Assembly: GCF_004402705.1 (NCBI RefSeq)
Contig: NZ_SOFM01000010.1
Location: 62,001 to 126,000, forward strand
Source of the DNA: Cryobacterium mannosilyticum
Lineage (GTDB): Bacteria; Actinomycetota; Actinomycetes; Actinomycetales; Microbacteriaceae
DNA: 64,000 nucleotides
Reading direction: 5' to 3'
Shown here: positions 23,350 through 31,165 of the stretch, piece by piece
Layout of the letters: every line of letters begins with the position of its first letter
Position numbering within the stretch: the stretch's first letter is position 1
Made by a program: the position numbers and the translations under genes
The notes under the pieces: model-generated
What the model was told of the DNA's origin: nothing
The model's database searches: none
Seen by the model: only the letters and a program-made list of their open reading frames with translations

Positions 23350-24410
23350 GAATGCCTTTCTAATGAGGGGTGGGTGCGGTATCTCCACCACAGGACCCCG
23401 GTGAGCCAGGCCAGCGCACAGACGCCGATCAGGATTGCTCCCAGGGAATTGAGGTCGATGGCCGCGATGAGGCCAGGGGCTCCCCCGCCGACGCCCAGAT
23501 CGGTGAGCATGGACATCAGGCCCATCCCCCCGACGAAGAAGGCGACGAACACGGACACCCCGGTCACGATGAGGTTGTAGTAGACCTTGCGCAGTGGGTC
23601 GGTGGAGGCCCAGCGGTAGACGTGGTTCATCAGGATGCCGTCCGCGCTGTCGAACAACGCCATTCCGGCCATGAAGACGACGGGGAGCACCGTCGCGGCA
23701 TACCAGGGCAGGTTCGGCGTGAGCACCCCAGCGAAAACGAACAGGCTGATCGATGCGGCCGTGTCGAGGCCGAGGCCGAAGAGCACCCCGACCGGGAACA
23801 TCTTCCAGGGAGCGTCGACGAGCCGGGACATCGGCCGGAGGATCCTGTTGATCAGGCCGCGGTTGTCCAGGTGGCGGTCCAGGTCGCTTTGCACGAACCG
23901 GCCCGTGCGGATGTCGCGGAGCACCTGTCGCAGGCCCTGCAGGGAGGACAGGTTGAGCGCTCCCATCAGGATGAGGAAGAGCCCGGACACCGCGGCGCCC
24001 CAGACCCCGGTGATCTGGCGGAGGGCGGACCCGTCATCGGCGAGGCCGTCCGCGAACGCGGTGATGCCGAGGACCAGCAGCACCACGGACGCAAGGACGA
24101 CCGTGGAGTGGCCGAGGGCGAACCAGAATCCCACGGACACCGGCCGGCGCCCCGCGGCGACCAGCCGGCGGGTGGTGTTGTCGATGGCGACGATGTGGTC
24201 GGCGTCGAAGGCGTGCCGGACTCCGAGCAGGTAGGCGCTGACGGCCAGGCCGAGCAGTACCGCGGGGTTGCCGCCGGACCGGGCCAGGTCAGGCAGGACG
24301 AGGGCGAACAGTGCCCCCCAGCCGATCAGGTGGAGGGCACCCACGGCCGCACCCATGCCGAGGAGGCTTCGCTTCTCGGCCGGGTGGAATGCCGTTCGGA
24401 GCACCGACAC
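23346..24410 (-). CDS. NiCoT-family nickel/cobalt permease
   Basis: This 354-residue protein has about eight membrane segments. The signature HxxxxDH is in VRHAFDADHIVAIDN (segment 2), the second motif in GFWFALGHSTVV, and a third in FGLGLDTAASISLF. These define the NixA/HoxN group that imports Ni(II) or Co(II). The start is probably the GTG at 24410, right after the stop of the upstream gene. Its place inside a persulfide operon is unusual; it may move another metal or supply a metalloenzyme. Confidence 0.88.
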   Translation of the reverse strand: MSVLRTAFHPAEKRSLLGMGAAVGALHLIGWGALFALVLPDLARSGGNPAVLLGLAVSAYLLGVRHAFDADHIVAIDNTTRRLVAAGRRPVSVGFWFALGHSTVVLASVVLLVLGITAFADGLADDGSALRQITGVWGAAVSGLFLILMGALNLSSLQGLRQVLRDIRTGRFVQSDLDRHLDNRGLINRILRPMSRLVDAPWKMFPVGVLFGLGLDTAASISLFVFAGVLTPNLPWYAATVLPVVFMAGMALFDSADGILMNHVYRWASTDPLRKVYYNLIVTGVSVFVAFFVGGMGLMSMLTDLGVGGGAPGLIAAIDLNSLGAILIGVCALAWLTGVLWWRYRTHPSLERHS

Positions 24411-24414
24411 GGTG

Positions 24415-25776
24415 CTAGACGGTTTGCTCGGCCATCGGCAGTCCGGCCGCTTCGGCATCGCCGAAGGACGCGTCGACGTGCACGACGTCCCGGCCTGCGC
24501 GCTGCAGGAGGCTCGCGGCGACCCCGGCGCGGTAACCGGACCCGCAGTGGACCCAGATCGTGCCGGCCGGGATGTCATCCATCCGGGAGAGGAGCTCGTG
24601 GAGGGGCACGTTCATCGCGCCCAGCAGGTGGGAGTCGCCGAATTCGTCGGTGCGTCGCGTGTCCAGCAGGACGTCGCCGGCGGCGCGGTCGCGCAGCAGT
24701 TCTGTCCAGCCCACGCGCGGGTACGAGGCGACCGGGGCATCCGGGGCCAGGGCGTGCGGCTCGGTGCCGATGGCGGCGTCCGGCGAGTCGATGCCGATCC
24801 GGGACAGGTCACGGATCGCGTCCTCGACGTCGGCGTGCGCGCCGACGAGGGTGAGCTGCTCGTTCCAGGGCAGCACCCAGCCGAGGTAGGTGGTGAAGTT
24901 GGAACCGTTGCCGTATTCAAAGCTCACTGCACCCTGCAGGTGGTTGCTGGAGAATGCGACCCGGTTGCGCAGATCGACGACCCATTCGCCGTCGGCCAGC
25001 CTCCGGGCCAGTTCGGCGGCATCCAGCGATTCGGGCACCTGGAGGTTCGCCGGGCCCGGACCCTGGGTGTTGGCCGGGGCCATGTGCGCATAGTACGACG
25101 GGTAGGCGGTGAGGTTGGCGATCAGGTCGGCGACGAAGTGCTCCTCGTCGGCGTCGGTCAGGGCGTGGTTGGCCGTGAGCTGCTCGCCGATGGTGGATGA
25201 GCCGGCTCCGGTGGCGGGGCCGCTGGAGCAGAACGAGCCGAAACCGTGCGTCGGGAACAGCGCGGCGTCGTGTTCGGCTTCGTGGACGAGCCTGCGCACG
25301 GACGCGTACTGGTCGTGGGTGAGCCCGACCGTGTCCGTGGCGGCAACCAGGTCGGTGCGGCCGACAGATCCGAACAGCAGGCTTCCCCCGGAGAACACGG
25401 CCTCGGTGGTGCCGTCGCTGACGATATACGAGACGTGGGTGTGCGTGTGCCCGGGGGTGGCGACGACGGTGACGCTGAGGTTGCCGACCTGGATGACCTG
25501 GCCGTCCGTGACCGGTTCCCGGTCGAATTTCACCGGGTCGGCGACGTTGACCAGGTACTGTGCGCCGTGCGCCCTGGCGAGCTCGTAACCCCCGGTCACG
25601 TAGTCGTTGTGCAGGTGGGTCTCGGCGACGTGCGTGATCACGACCCCGGTCTCGCGGGCGACGGCGTCCACCCGGTCGGTATCACGCTGAGGGTCGATGA
25701 CCAGCGCGACAGCGCCGTCATGCACCAGGTAGCTGCGGTCTCCCAATTGCGGGGTTTCGATAACGATGACATCCAT
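24415..25776 (-). CDS. cstB: Persulfide dioxygenase - rhodanese fusion (CstB/ETHE1-like)
   Basis: The 453-residue protein has an N-terminal metallo-beta-lactamase domain (residues 1 to about 240) with the iron-site motif ETHLHNDYVTGG and the third His in TPGHTHTHVSY. Two rhodanese domains follow. The first (about 255-345) lacks a catalytic Cys and the second (about 360-453) has WVHCGSGYRAG. This is the layout of CstB, which oxidises glutathione- or CoA-type persulfides to sulfite and then thiosulfate. It is the first gene of the operon, with GGAGG before the ATG and an operator-embedded promoter at 25824-25852. Confidence 0.9.
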   Translation of the reverse strand: MDVIVIETPQLGDRSYLVHDGAVALVIDPQRDTDRVDAVARETGVVITHVAETHLHNDYVTGGYELARAHGAQYLVNVADPVKFDREPVTDGQVIQVGNLSVTVVATPGHTHTHVSYIVSDGTTEAVFSGGSLLFGSVGRTDLVAATDTVGLTHDQYASVRRLVHEAEHDAALFPTHGFGSFCSSGPATGAGSSTIGEQLTANHALTDADEEHFVADLIANLTAYPSYYAHMAPANTQGPGPANLQVPESLDAAELARRLADGEWVVDLRNRVAFSSNHLQGAVSFEYGNGSNFTTYLGWVLPWNEQLTLVGAHADVEDAIRDLSRIGIDSPDAAIGTEPHALAPDAPVASYPRVGWTELLRDRAAGDVLLDTRRTDEFGDSHLLGAMNVPLHELLSRMDDIPAGTIWVHCGSGYRAGVAASLLQRAGRDVVHVDASFGDAEAAGLPMAEQTV

Positions 25777-25823
25777 GGTTCGAAGTCCTCCAGGTCTCAA
25801 TGCGGATCGGTCCTACCGTTCAC

Positions 25824-25852
25824 AACATACCCCCAGGGGTATCTATTTGCAA
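25824..25852 (-). promoter_or_regulatory. Promoter with embedded CstR-type operator for the persulfide operon
   Basis: Reading on the minus strand, -35 TTGCAA (25847-25852) and -10 TATGTT (25824-25829) are 17 bases apart. The spacer is filled by the perfect palindrome ATACCC-CCAG-GGGTAT (25827-25842), whose last TAT is the start of the -10 box. A bound repressor would block polymerase directly. The leader to the ATG at 25776 is about 40 bases. Confidence 0.78.
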
Positions 25853-25883
25853 GTCGGACACCACCGTCGTCACCCCTGCGCTA

Positions 25884-25926
25884 ATACCCTGCCTGGTATT
25901 TGTGGTTATACCCCATAGGGTATATT
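25884..25926 (+). promoter_or_regulatory. Thioredoxin promoter with two CstR-type operators
   Basis: The site at 25908-25923 is a perfect ATACCC-CATA-GGGTAT and its terminal TAT begins the -10 box TATATT (25921-25926). A second site, 25884-25899 (ATACCC-TGCC-TGGTAT), has one mismatch. The -10 box ends only 8 bases before the ATG at 25935, so the mRNA is probably leaderless. Confidence 0.75.
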
Positions 25927-25934
25927 CTGGTCGC

Positions 25935-26303
25935 ATGGCTACCATTGACATCACCGAAAAGACGTTCGACGAGACCATCACCGACAACAGCATCGTGCTC
26001 GTGGATTTCTGGGCCGGCTGGTGCGGCCCGTGCCGCATGTTCGCGCCGACCTTCACCGCTGCGTCGGAGAAGCACCCGGAAATCGTGTTCGCCAAGGTCG
26101 ACACCGAGGCCGAACAGGGTCTGGCCGCCGCAGCCGGCATCCGTTCCATTCCGACCCTGATGGCGTTCCGCGACAAGGTCCTCGTGTTCTCCCAGCCCGG
26201 AGCGCTCAACGCCGCCTCCCTGGACGAGGTGATCGCCGGAGTCCAGAACCTGGACATGGCGGCCGTACACGCCAGCGTCGCCGCCCAGCAAGCCTCCGCC
26301 TGA
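25935..26303 (+). CDS. trxA: Thioredoxin
   Basis: The 122-residue thioredoxin has the active site WAGWCGPCRMFAP and the cis-Pro loop IRSIPTLMAF. A C-terminal extension of about 15 residues is Ala-rich. There is no ribosome site; the -10 box 8 bases upstream suggests leaderless translation. It is controlled by the CstR-type operators immediately upstream and divergent from the persulfide dioxygenase operon, so it likely reduces persulfidated proteins or protein disulfides during sulfide stress. Confidence 0.93.
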   Translation: MATIDITEKTFDETITDNSIVLVDFWAGWCGPCRMFAPTFTAASEKHPEIVFAKVDTEAEQGLAAAAGIRSIPTLMAFRDKVLVFSQPGALNAASLDEVIAGVQNLDMAAVHASVAAQQASA

Positions 26304-26350
26304 CGCGTCGTCCGCCACGCAGTATCGTGAGCCTCCCCGCAGCCCCCAGG

Positions 26351-27625
26351 ATGCGCCGTGATGCCGCGCGCCGCCCGGCTGAGCTGGGACTGAAGCAGAA
26401 CCTCGCCCAGTTCCTGCTGCTCGTCGCCGTGAACGCGCTCGTCGGCGGCACGCTCGGCCAGGAGCGCACGGTGTTGCCGCTTCTGGCCGATCAGGTCTTC
26501 CACCTGGACCGCTACACGAGCGCCCTGACCTACATCATCGCCTTCGGCCTGGCGAAGGCGGGCACCAACTACTTCGCCGGCACCCTCTCCGACCGCTACG
26601 GTCGCAGGCCCGTGCTCATCGCCGGCTGGCTGATCGCCATCCCTGTACCTCTGCTGCTGATCTTCGGGCCCTCCTGGGAGTGGATCGTTGCGGCCAACCT
26701 CGTGCTCGGGATCAGCCAGGGCCTGACCTGGTCCACCACCGTGATGATGAAGATGGACCTCGTCGGTCCGAAGCGGCGCGGATTGGCGATGGGCTTCAAC
26801 GAGGCCGCCGGATACCTCGGCGTCGCCGGCACCGCGCTGGCCACCGGATACATCGCCTCCACGTCCGGGCTTCGCCCCGGCCCGTTTCTCCTCGGCGCCG
26901 CCTTCATCGCCCTGGGCCTCGGACTATCCGTCGCCTTCGTTCGGGAAACCCACCACCATGCCAGGGCCGAGGCGGCCTCCCACGTCTCGGCGCACGCCGA
27001 CGCCGGTGCCTCGCTCAGCAACCGCCAGGTGTTCACGCTCACCAGCTTCCGGGACCGGTCCCTGTCCTCGGTGAGCCAGGCCGGCCTGGTCAACAACCTC
27101 AACGACGGCCTGGCCTGGGGACTGTTCCCCATCCTCTTCGCGGCGGCCGGCCTCAGCATCGAACGCATCGGCATCCTCGCCGCCGTCTACCCTGCGGTCT
27201 GGGGCGCCGGCCAGCTCATCACCGGCGGTCTCTCCGACCGGATCGGCCGCAAATGGCTGATCGTGGGAGGGATGCTCGTCCAGGCCGTCGCGCTGGGCCT
27301 GACCGGTGTCGGCCAGGGTTTCGGCATCTGGCTGGCTGCCGCGGTGTTGCTCGGGGCCGGCACCGCCATGGTCTACCCGACCCTGCTGGCGGCCATCGGT
27401 GATGTCGCCCACCCCGAATGGCGCGCTCGCTCCGTGGGCATCTACCGACTGTGGCGTGACGGCGGGTTCGCAATCGGCGCCGTGCTCTCCGGGCTGCTCG
27501 CCGACGCTTTCGGCATTCCCAGCGCCATCCTGGTCGTGGCGGCCCTCACGGCCGCGTCCGGTGCGGTCGTCGCCGTGCGCATGCGCAGCAACGACTACGT
27601 TGAGATCCAGCATCTGGCGACGTGA
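26351..27625 (+). CDS. MFS transporter following thioredoxin
   Basis: This 424-residue major facilitator protein has about 12 membrane segments. Motif A occurs twice (FAGTLSDRYGRRPVL and ITGGLSDRIGRKWLI), as in 12-helix transporters. It sits 47 bases after thioredoxin in the same direction and may share its promoter, which would place it in the sulfur regulon. Similar proteins next to CstR genes are of unknown substrate. A GTG at 26328 is an alternative start; neither has a good ribosome site. Confidence 0.85.
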   Translation: MRRDAARRPAELGLKQNLAQFLLLVAVNALVGGTLGQERTVLPLLADQVFHLDRYTSALTYIIAFGLAKAGTNYFAGTLSDRYGRRPVLIAGWLIAIPVPLLLIFGPSWEWIVAANLVLGISQGLTWSTTVMMKMDLVGPKRRGLAMGFNEAAGYLGVAGTALATGYIASTSGLRPGPFLLGAAFIALGLGLSVAFVRETHHHARAEAASHVSAHADAGASLSNRQVFTLTSFRDRSLSSVSQAGLVNNLNDGLAWGLFPILFAAAGLSIERIGILAAVYPAVWGAGQLITGGLSDRIGRKWLIVGGMLVQAVALGLTGVGQGFGIWLAAAVLLGAGTAMVYPTLLAAIGDVAHPEWRARSVGIYRLWRDGGFAIGAVLSGLLADAFGIPSAILVVAALTAASGAVVAVRMRSNDYVEIQHLAT

Positions 27626-27648
27626 ACGGGCGGGACATGACGTGACCC

Positions 27649-29019
27649 CTAGCCTGCGGGGGCAGCCGTGACAGGCAGCCGGATGGAGATGATGGTTCCC
27701 TCGCCGGGCGCCGACGTCGCCTCGATGGTGCCGCCGTGGCTGCTCACGATCTCACGCACCAGGGCCAAGCCGATCCCTGAGCCGGCGACCTGCTCCGCCG
27801 CGCGGCCCCGCCACAGCCGGTCGAAAACGTGCGGGAGTTCATCCGGCGGAATGCCCGGACCGCTGTCAGCGACCCGGAGCACCGCCTGGCCGTGCTCGAG
27901 CGTGACCGTCAGTGCTACCCTGTCCCCCGGTCGGCAGTACCGGGCGCTATTGGCCAGCAGGTTGCCGACGGCCTGATGCAGGCGGTCGGCATCCGCCCGC
28001 ACGAACGCGGGCCCACCCGGGTCGACAGTCAGATTCAGGTCCGCCGCCCGCAGCTGCGGCTCTCGGAGGGCGGATTCGTCACGGGCGATCTGCGCAAGGT
28101 CGACGGTGGAAAGGCGCATGGACAGCCCGGCGGTCTCCACCGCCGACAGCTCGGCCAGGTCGGCCACCACCCTCCCCAGACGGAGCGATTGGTCGTGCAG
28201 GCCGGCGAGGCCTTCCGGAGTGGGCTGCACCAGTCCATCGCGAAGTTCCTCCAGCCCCGCCTGCAGCGCCGCCAGCGGGGTGCGCAATTCGTGGGCCACG
28301 TCGGCCGTCAGATTCCGCCGATCACGATCGGACCGCACCACCGCATCCGCCATCCCATTGAAGGCAACGGCCAGCTCGCCGAGCTCGCCCGGCCCCGGAC
28401 CGGTTGCACGCGACTCTCGGTCCCCCGCGGTGAAGGAGCGTGCCGCATCGGTCATCCTCCGGATCGGCCGGACGAGCAGCCGAGTCACCAGCCAGCTCGC
28501 ACCGAGTGCCACGATGAGCGCGACGACCGCGGCCATCGCGATCCACGACCAGGCGACGTCGACCACCCGGGTTCCGGCCATGGCGCCGAAGTTCACCCGG
28601 ACCGTGCCGACCTGGCCGCCATCGCTGAGGATCGGCGCGGTGACAACGTTCTGGCTCATTCCGGCCCCCTGGCCCATTCCCTGACCGTTGGGGCGTCCGC
28701 CGCCGGATCCACTGGTCTGAACCATGTTGCCGTCCAGGTCAAGAACGGAGAGCCGGGCCGGCGCGGCGTCGGCGATCGCGATGGCCCGGCTCAGATCGGC
28801 CCGGTCCCAGCCACCGTCCCTCCGGTAGGCGTCGGCGGCGGCTGCTGCGGCTGCTGCTGCGATCTGCTCACGGTCGGCCTGCTCGGCCACCTGCACTCCC
28901 CGATCCACACCGATCACGGCCGCCCCGGTGAGCACGAGCACCGATGAGACGGCGACGAGGACGAAGGCGAGCAGGAGCCGCCGCCCGAGCGGCCCCAGTC
29001 CCAGGCCAACGGGGGTCAC
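27649..29019 (-). CDS. Membrane sensor histidine kinase
   Basis: The 456-residue kinase has two membrane helices (about residues 12-35 and 170-190) enclosing a sensor domain with a Gly/Met-rich patch (GQGMGQGAGM). A HAMP segment, the phospho-acceptor helix DVAHELRTPLAALQ, and HATPase motifs NSARY (N box), DSGPGIPPDELP and GSGIGLALVRE follow. It starts at a GTG sharing bases with the regulator stop (GTGA). It works with the response regulator 29016-29705 and probably senses an envelope signal, possibly a metal given the Met patch. Confidence 0.92.
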   Translation of the reverse strand: MTPVGLGLGPLGRRLLLAFVLVAVSSVLVLTGAAVIGVDRGVQVAEQADREQIAAAAAAAAADAYRRDGGWDRADLSRAIAIADAAPARLSVLDLDGNMVQTSGSGGGRPNGQGMGQGAGMSQNVVTAPILSDGGQVGTVRVNFGAMAGTRVVDVAWSWIAMAAVVALIVALGASWLVTRLLVRPIRRMTDAARSFTAGDRESRATGPGPGELGELAVAFNGMADAVVRSDRDRRNLTADVAHELRTPLAALQAGLEELRDGLVQPTPEGLAGLHDQSLRLGRVVADLAELSAVETAGLSMRLSTVDLAQIARDESALREPQLRAADLNLTVDPGGPAFVRADADRLHQAVGNLLANSARYCRPGDRVALTVTLEHGQAVLRVADSGPGIPPDELPHVFDRLWRGRAAEQVAGSGIGLALVREIVSSHGGTIEATSAPGEGTIISIRLPVTAAPAG

Positions 29020-29705
29020 GGTGTCTCGTCCTGGCGAAGCCCGAGCCGGTAGCCGACGCCGAGCACGGTCTCCACCACGTCGGCTCCCGAGGCGCCGAGC
29101 TTGCGCCGGAGATTCTTGATGTGGGAGTCGATCGTGCGCTCGTAGCCCGCGTACTCGTAGCCGCGCACCCGGTTGACGAGTTCGTACCGCGAGTACACCC
29201 GGCCGGGCGCGGCGGCGACCGCGGCCAGGAGCCCCCATTCGGTAGGGGTCAGGTCGAGCAGTGTGCCGTCCAGCCAGGCCTTGTGTGACCCCTCGTCAAT
29301 GCGAAGGCGGCTGTTCCCGTAGCTGACCGGACCGGCCTCGCCGGGCAGGCCGCTGTAGCGGTGCATCACGGCCTGCACGCGGAGCACCACCTCGGCGGGA
29401 CTGAAGGGTTTGGTCACGTAGTCGTCCGCACCCAGCTCGAGCCCGTGGATCCGGTCCTCCGTTGTGCTGCGGGCGGTCAGGACGATCACCGGCAGGTTAC
29501 CCATTCCGTGGATCTCCCGCAGAATGTCCGTGCCGTCGATGTCAGGAAGGCCGAGGTCGAGGATCACCAGGTCGGCCGAGGCAAGCAGGCGCAGCGCCTC
29601 CGCGCCCGACGAGGTCGTGAGCACGGAAAACCCCGCCCGTTCCAGGTAGCGGCGGAGCACGTCCCGGATGTCGCGCTCATCCTCGACGACCAGCACAGTT
29701 GGCAT
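29016..29705 (-). CDS. OmpR/PhoB-family response regulator
   Basis: The 229-residue protein has a receiver domain with acidic pocket VVEDERD, phospho-Asp in VILDLGLPDIDG, and conserved Thr (VLTARST) and Lys (VTKPFSP). The C-terminal winged helix has LTPTEWGLLAAV and YERTIDSHIKNLRRKL. It is the partner of the overlapping histidine kinase. Direct 9-base repeats with 11-base period lie in the 139-base gap before the divergent DUF2202 gene and are a likely binding site. Confidence 0.94.
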   Translation of the reverse strand: MPTVLVVEDERDIRDVLRRYLERAGFSVLTTSSGAEALRLLASADLVILDLGLPDIDGTDILREIHGMGNLPVIVLTARSTTEDRIHGLELGADDYVTKPFSPAEVVLRVQAVMHRYSGLPGEAGPVSYGNSRLRIDEGSHKAWLDGTLLDLTPTEWGLLAAVAAAPGRVYSRYELVNRVRGYEYAGYERTIDSHIKNLRRKLGASGADVVETVLGVGYRLGLRQDETP

Positions 29706-29750
29706 GACTTCACCCTATCCGTCAGGTCAGGCACGGATGCCGCGGCGCCG

Positions 29751-29770
29751 GATCTCCACGCGATCTCCAC
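29751..29770 (+). promoter_or_regulatory. Direct repeats, candidate response-regulator box
   Basis: GATCTCCAC occurs at 29751-29759 and again at 29762-29770, an 11-base period typical of OmpR/PhoB-type tandem sites. It lies between the response regulator gene and the divergent DUF2202 gene, so control of either or both is plausible. Confidence 0.5.
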
Positions 29771-29844
29771 ACGCCCGACAGATCCCCTGCACGCGGCGGA
29801 GGGATCTTGTAGGGAGAAACAACCCCAAGCCCAAGGAGCACACC

Positions 29845-30609
29845 ATGCGCAAGAGAATCATTGTCACCACGGCGATCGCCAGCGGAGTCGTCATCACCGC
29901 CCTCATTGCCACGCCGAGCATTGCGGCCATGAACCGGGGCGGAGACGCCCAGGGACCCGGCCCTGCAGTGACCAGCAGCCAGCCGTACGCCCATTCCGAC
30001 GACATGCCCGGCCAGGCCGGCAACATGCACCGCGGCATGGGCGACAGCGCCGGTACCGGCATGGGCATGGGCATGGGCGACGGTGTCGCCGACGGCACCG
30101 GCCCCACGAACGGTGCCGGCATGCGGGGCGACCACGAAGCCGGCCAGGGAATGGGAACCGGCATCGCCGACGTCGCCAGCGGCACAGTGACGGACGAGCA
30201 GAAGGCCACGCTCACCGCGATGGCCGCGGAGGAGAAGCTGGCCCACGACCTGTACATCACTTTCGCCGAGAAGTACGACGCCACGGTCTTCAGCCGGGTG
30301 GCGCAGTCGGAGACCAAGCACCTCGAGGTCGTTCGCACGCTCCTCGAGCGCTACGACATCACCGACCCGACCGTCGGACTGGAAGCAGGAAAGTTCCCGA
30401 CCGATGCCGCCCAGAAGCTCTACGACACGCTCCTCAGCCAGGGCTCGGTCAGCCTGGACGCGGCGAGGGAAGCGGCCCGCACGGTCGAGACGACGGACAT
30501 CGCCGATCTGACGGCAGCCTCGGAGGGAGTCACGGCTCCTGACGTGCTCGCGGTGTACGCGAACCTGCTCGCCGCCTCGCAGCACCACCTGACCGCATTC
30601 GGCGGCTAA
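29845..30609 (+). CDS. Secreted DUF2202 (ferritin-like) protein
   Basis: The 254-residue protein has a signal peptide (IIVTTAIASGVVITALIATPSIAA), then a low-complexity Met/Gly/His/Asp-rich stretch (residues 28-105, with repeated GMG and HRGM elements). The DUF2202 helical domain contains AAEEKLAHDLYITFAEKY, FSRVAQSETKHLEVV and ASQHHLTAFGG. Glu and His residues in these helices could bind metal as in ferritin-like folds. It has a good ribosome site (AAGGAG). An envelope metal-binding role is inferred from composition and from the neighbouring two-component system. Confidence 0.85.
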   Translation: MRKRIIVTTAIASGVVITALIATPSIAAMNRGGDAQGPGPAVTSSQPYAHSDDMPGQAGNMHRGMGDSAGTGMGMGMGDGVADGTGPTNGAGMRGDHEAGQGMGTGIADVASGTVTDEQKATLTAMAAEEKLAHDLYITFAEKYDATVFSRVAQSETKHLEVVRTLLERYDITDPTVGLEAGKFPTDAAQKLYDTLLSQGSVSLDAAREAARTVETTDIADLTAASEGVTAPDVLAVYANLLAASQHHLTAFGG

Positions 30610-30625
30610 ACGGGAACACCACCCG

Positions 30626-30657
30626 TCAGGGGCGTCCACGACCGTGGACGCCCCTGA
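30626..30657. terminator. Bidirectional terminator
   Basis: A long inverted repeat, TCAGGGGCGTCCACG and CGTGGACGCCCCTGA, forms a stem of at least 13 base pairs between the DUF2202 stop and the convergent rhodanese gene. It probably ends transcription from both sides. Confidence 0.75.
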
Positions 30658-30688
30658 CCCCTGTCCGCGAGGATCGGAGCCGACCGCG

Positions 30689-31054
30689 CTACGGGGTGGT
30701 GACGATGGCGAGGCCGGTCGAGCCGGCCGCTGCCGACATGGCACCGGCATCCGTCACGTGGGCGTAGCCCAATTCTCCCAGCCGGGCGGCGGCCGCCGCC
30801 GACCGATTGCCCGACTGGCAATAGACGACGTAGTTGCCGGACGTCGGCAGCGCCCTGATCCGGCTGTCGAAGTCGGGCGACTGCACGTCGATGTTGACGG
30901 CGCCATCGAGGTGACCGGCCGCGTACTCCCCCGCGGTGCGCACGTCGATCACGACGGCATCGGCGGGCAGGGCTGCCGGCGCGGCGGACGAACATGCGGT
31001 CAGACCGAACAGGGCGGTGAGGACAAGGGCCAGGGTTGTGATCACTGTTTTCAT
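30689..31054 (-). CDS. Rhodanese lipoprotein
   Basis: The 121-residue protein has a lipoprotein signal (LVLTALFGLTACSS, lipobox LTAC) and one rhodanese domain with active-site loop CQSGNRS. It would transfer sulfane sulfur outside the membrane. GGGAGG abuts the ATG with no spacer, and the -10 box TATAGC ends 8 bases upstream, so translation is probably leaderless. The perfect operator at 31066-31081 places it in the CstR regulon, divergent from the flavoprotein at 31166. Confidence 0.88.
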   Translation of the reverse strand: MKTVITTLALVLTALFGLTACSSAAPAALPADAVVIDVRTAGEYAAGHLDGAVNIDVQSPDFDSRIRALPTSGNYVVYCQSGNRSAAAAARLGELGYAHVTDAGAMSAAAGSTGLAIVTTP

Positions 31055-31062
31055 CCTCCCAT

Positions 31063-31081
31063 GCTATACCCCCTAGGGTAT
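31063..31081 (-). promoter_or_regulatory. CstR-type operator and -10 box of the rhodanese lipoprotein gene
   Basis: ATACCC-CCTA-GGGTAT at 31066-31081 is a perfect site. On the minus strand its terminal TAT begins the -10 box TATAGC (31063-31068), the same geometry as at 25824 and 33019. The -35 region at the matching distance (TGGTCC) is poor. Confidence 0.7.
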
Positions 31082-31083
31082 CA

Positions 31084-31099
31084 TGGGACCAAAGTCCCA
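31084..31099. promoter_or_regulatory. Second palindrome between the two CstR-type sites
   Basis: TGGGAC-CAAA-GTCCCA is a perfect 16-base inverted repeat filling the space between operators 31066-31081 and 31100-31115. It has the same 6-4-6 design but different sequence, so it may bind a second regulator or form part of the promoter of the flavoprotein. Confidence 0.45.
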
Positions 31100-31118
31100 A
31101 TACCCCCTGAGGTATCAG
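31100..31118 (+). promoter_or_regulatory. CstR-type operator of the flavoprotein gene
   Basis: ATACCC-CCTG-AGGTAT (31100-31115) has one mismatch to the consensus. Its last TAT begins a possible -10 box TATCAG (31113-31118), leaving a leader of about 40 bases before the ATG at 31166. Confidence 0.6.
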
Positions 31119-31165
31119 AGTAGGTTCGAGTCAACAGCACGGTAACTGGGATTGTGGGGTTTGAG

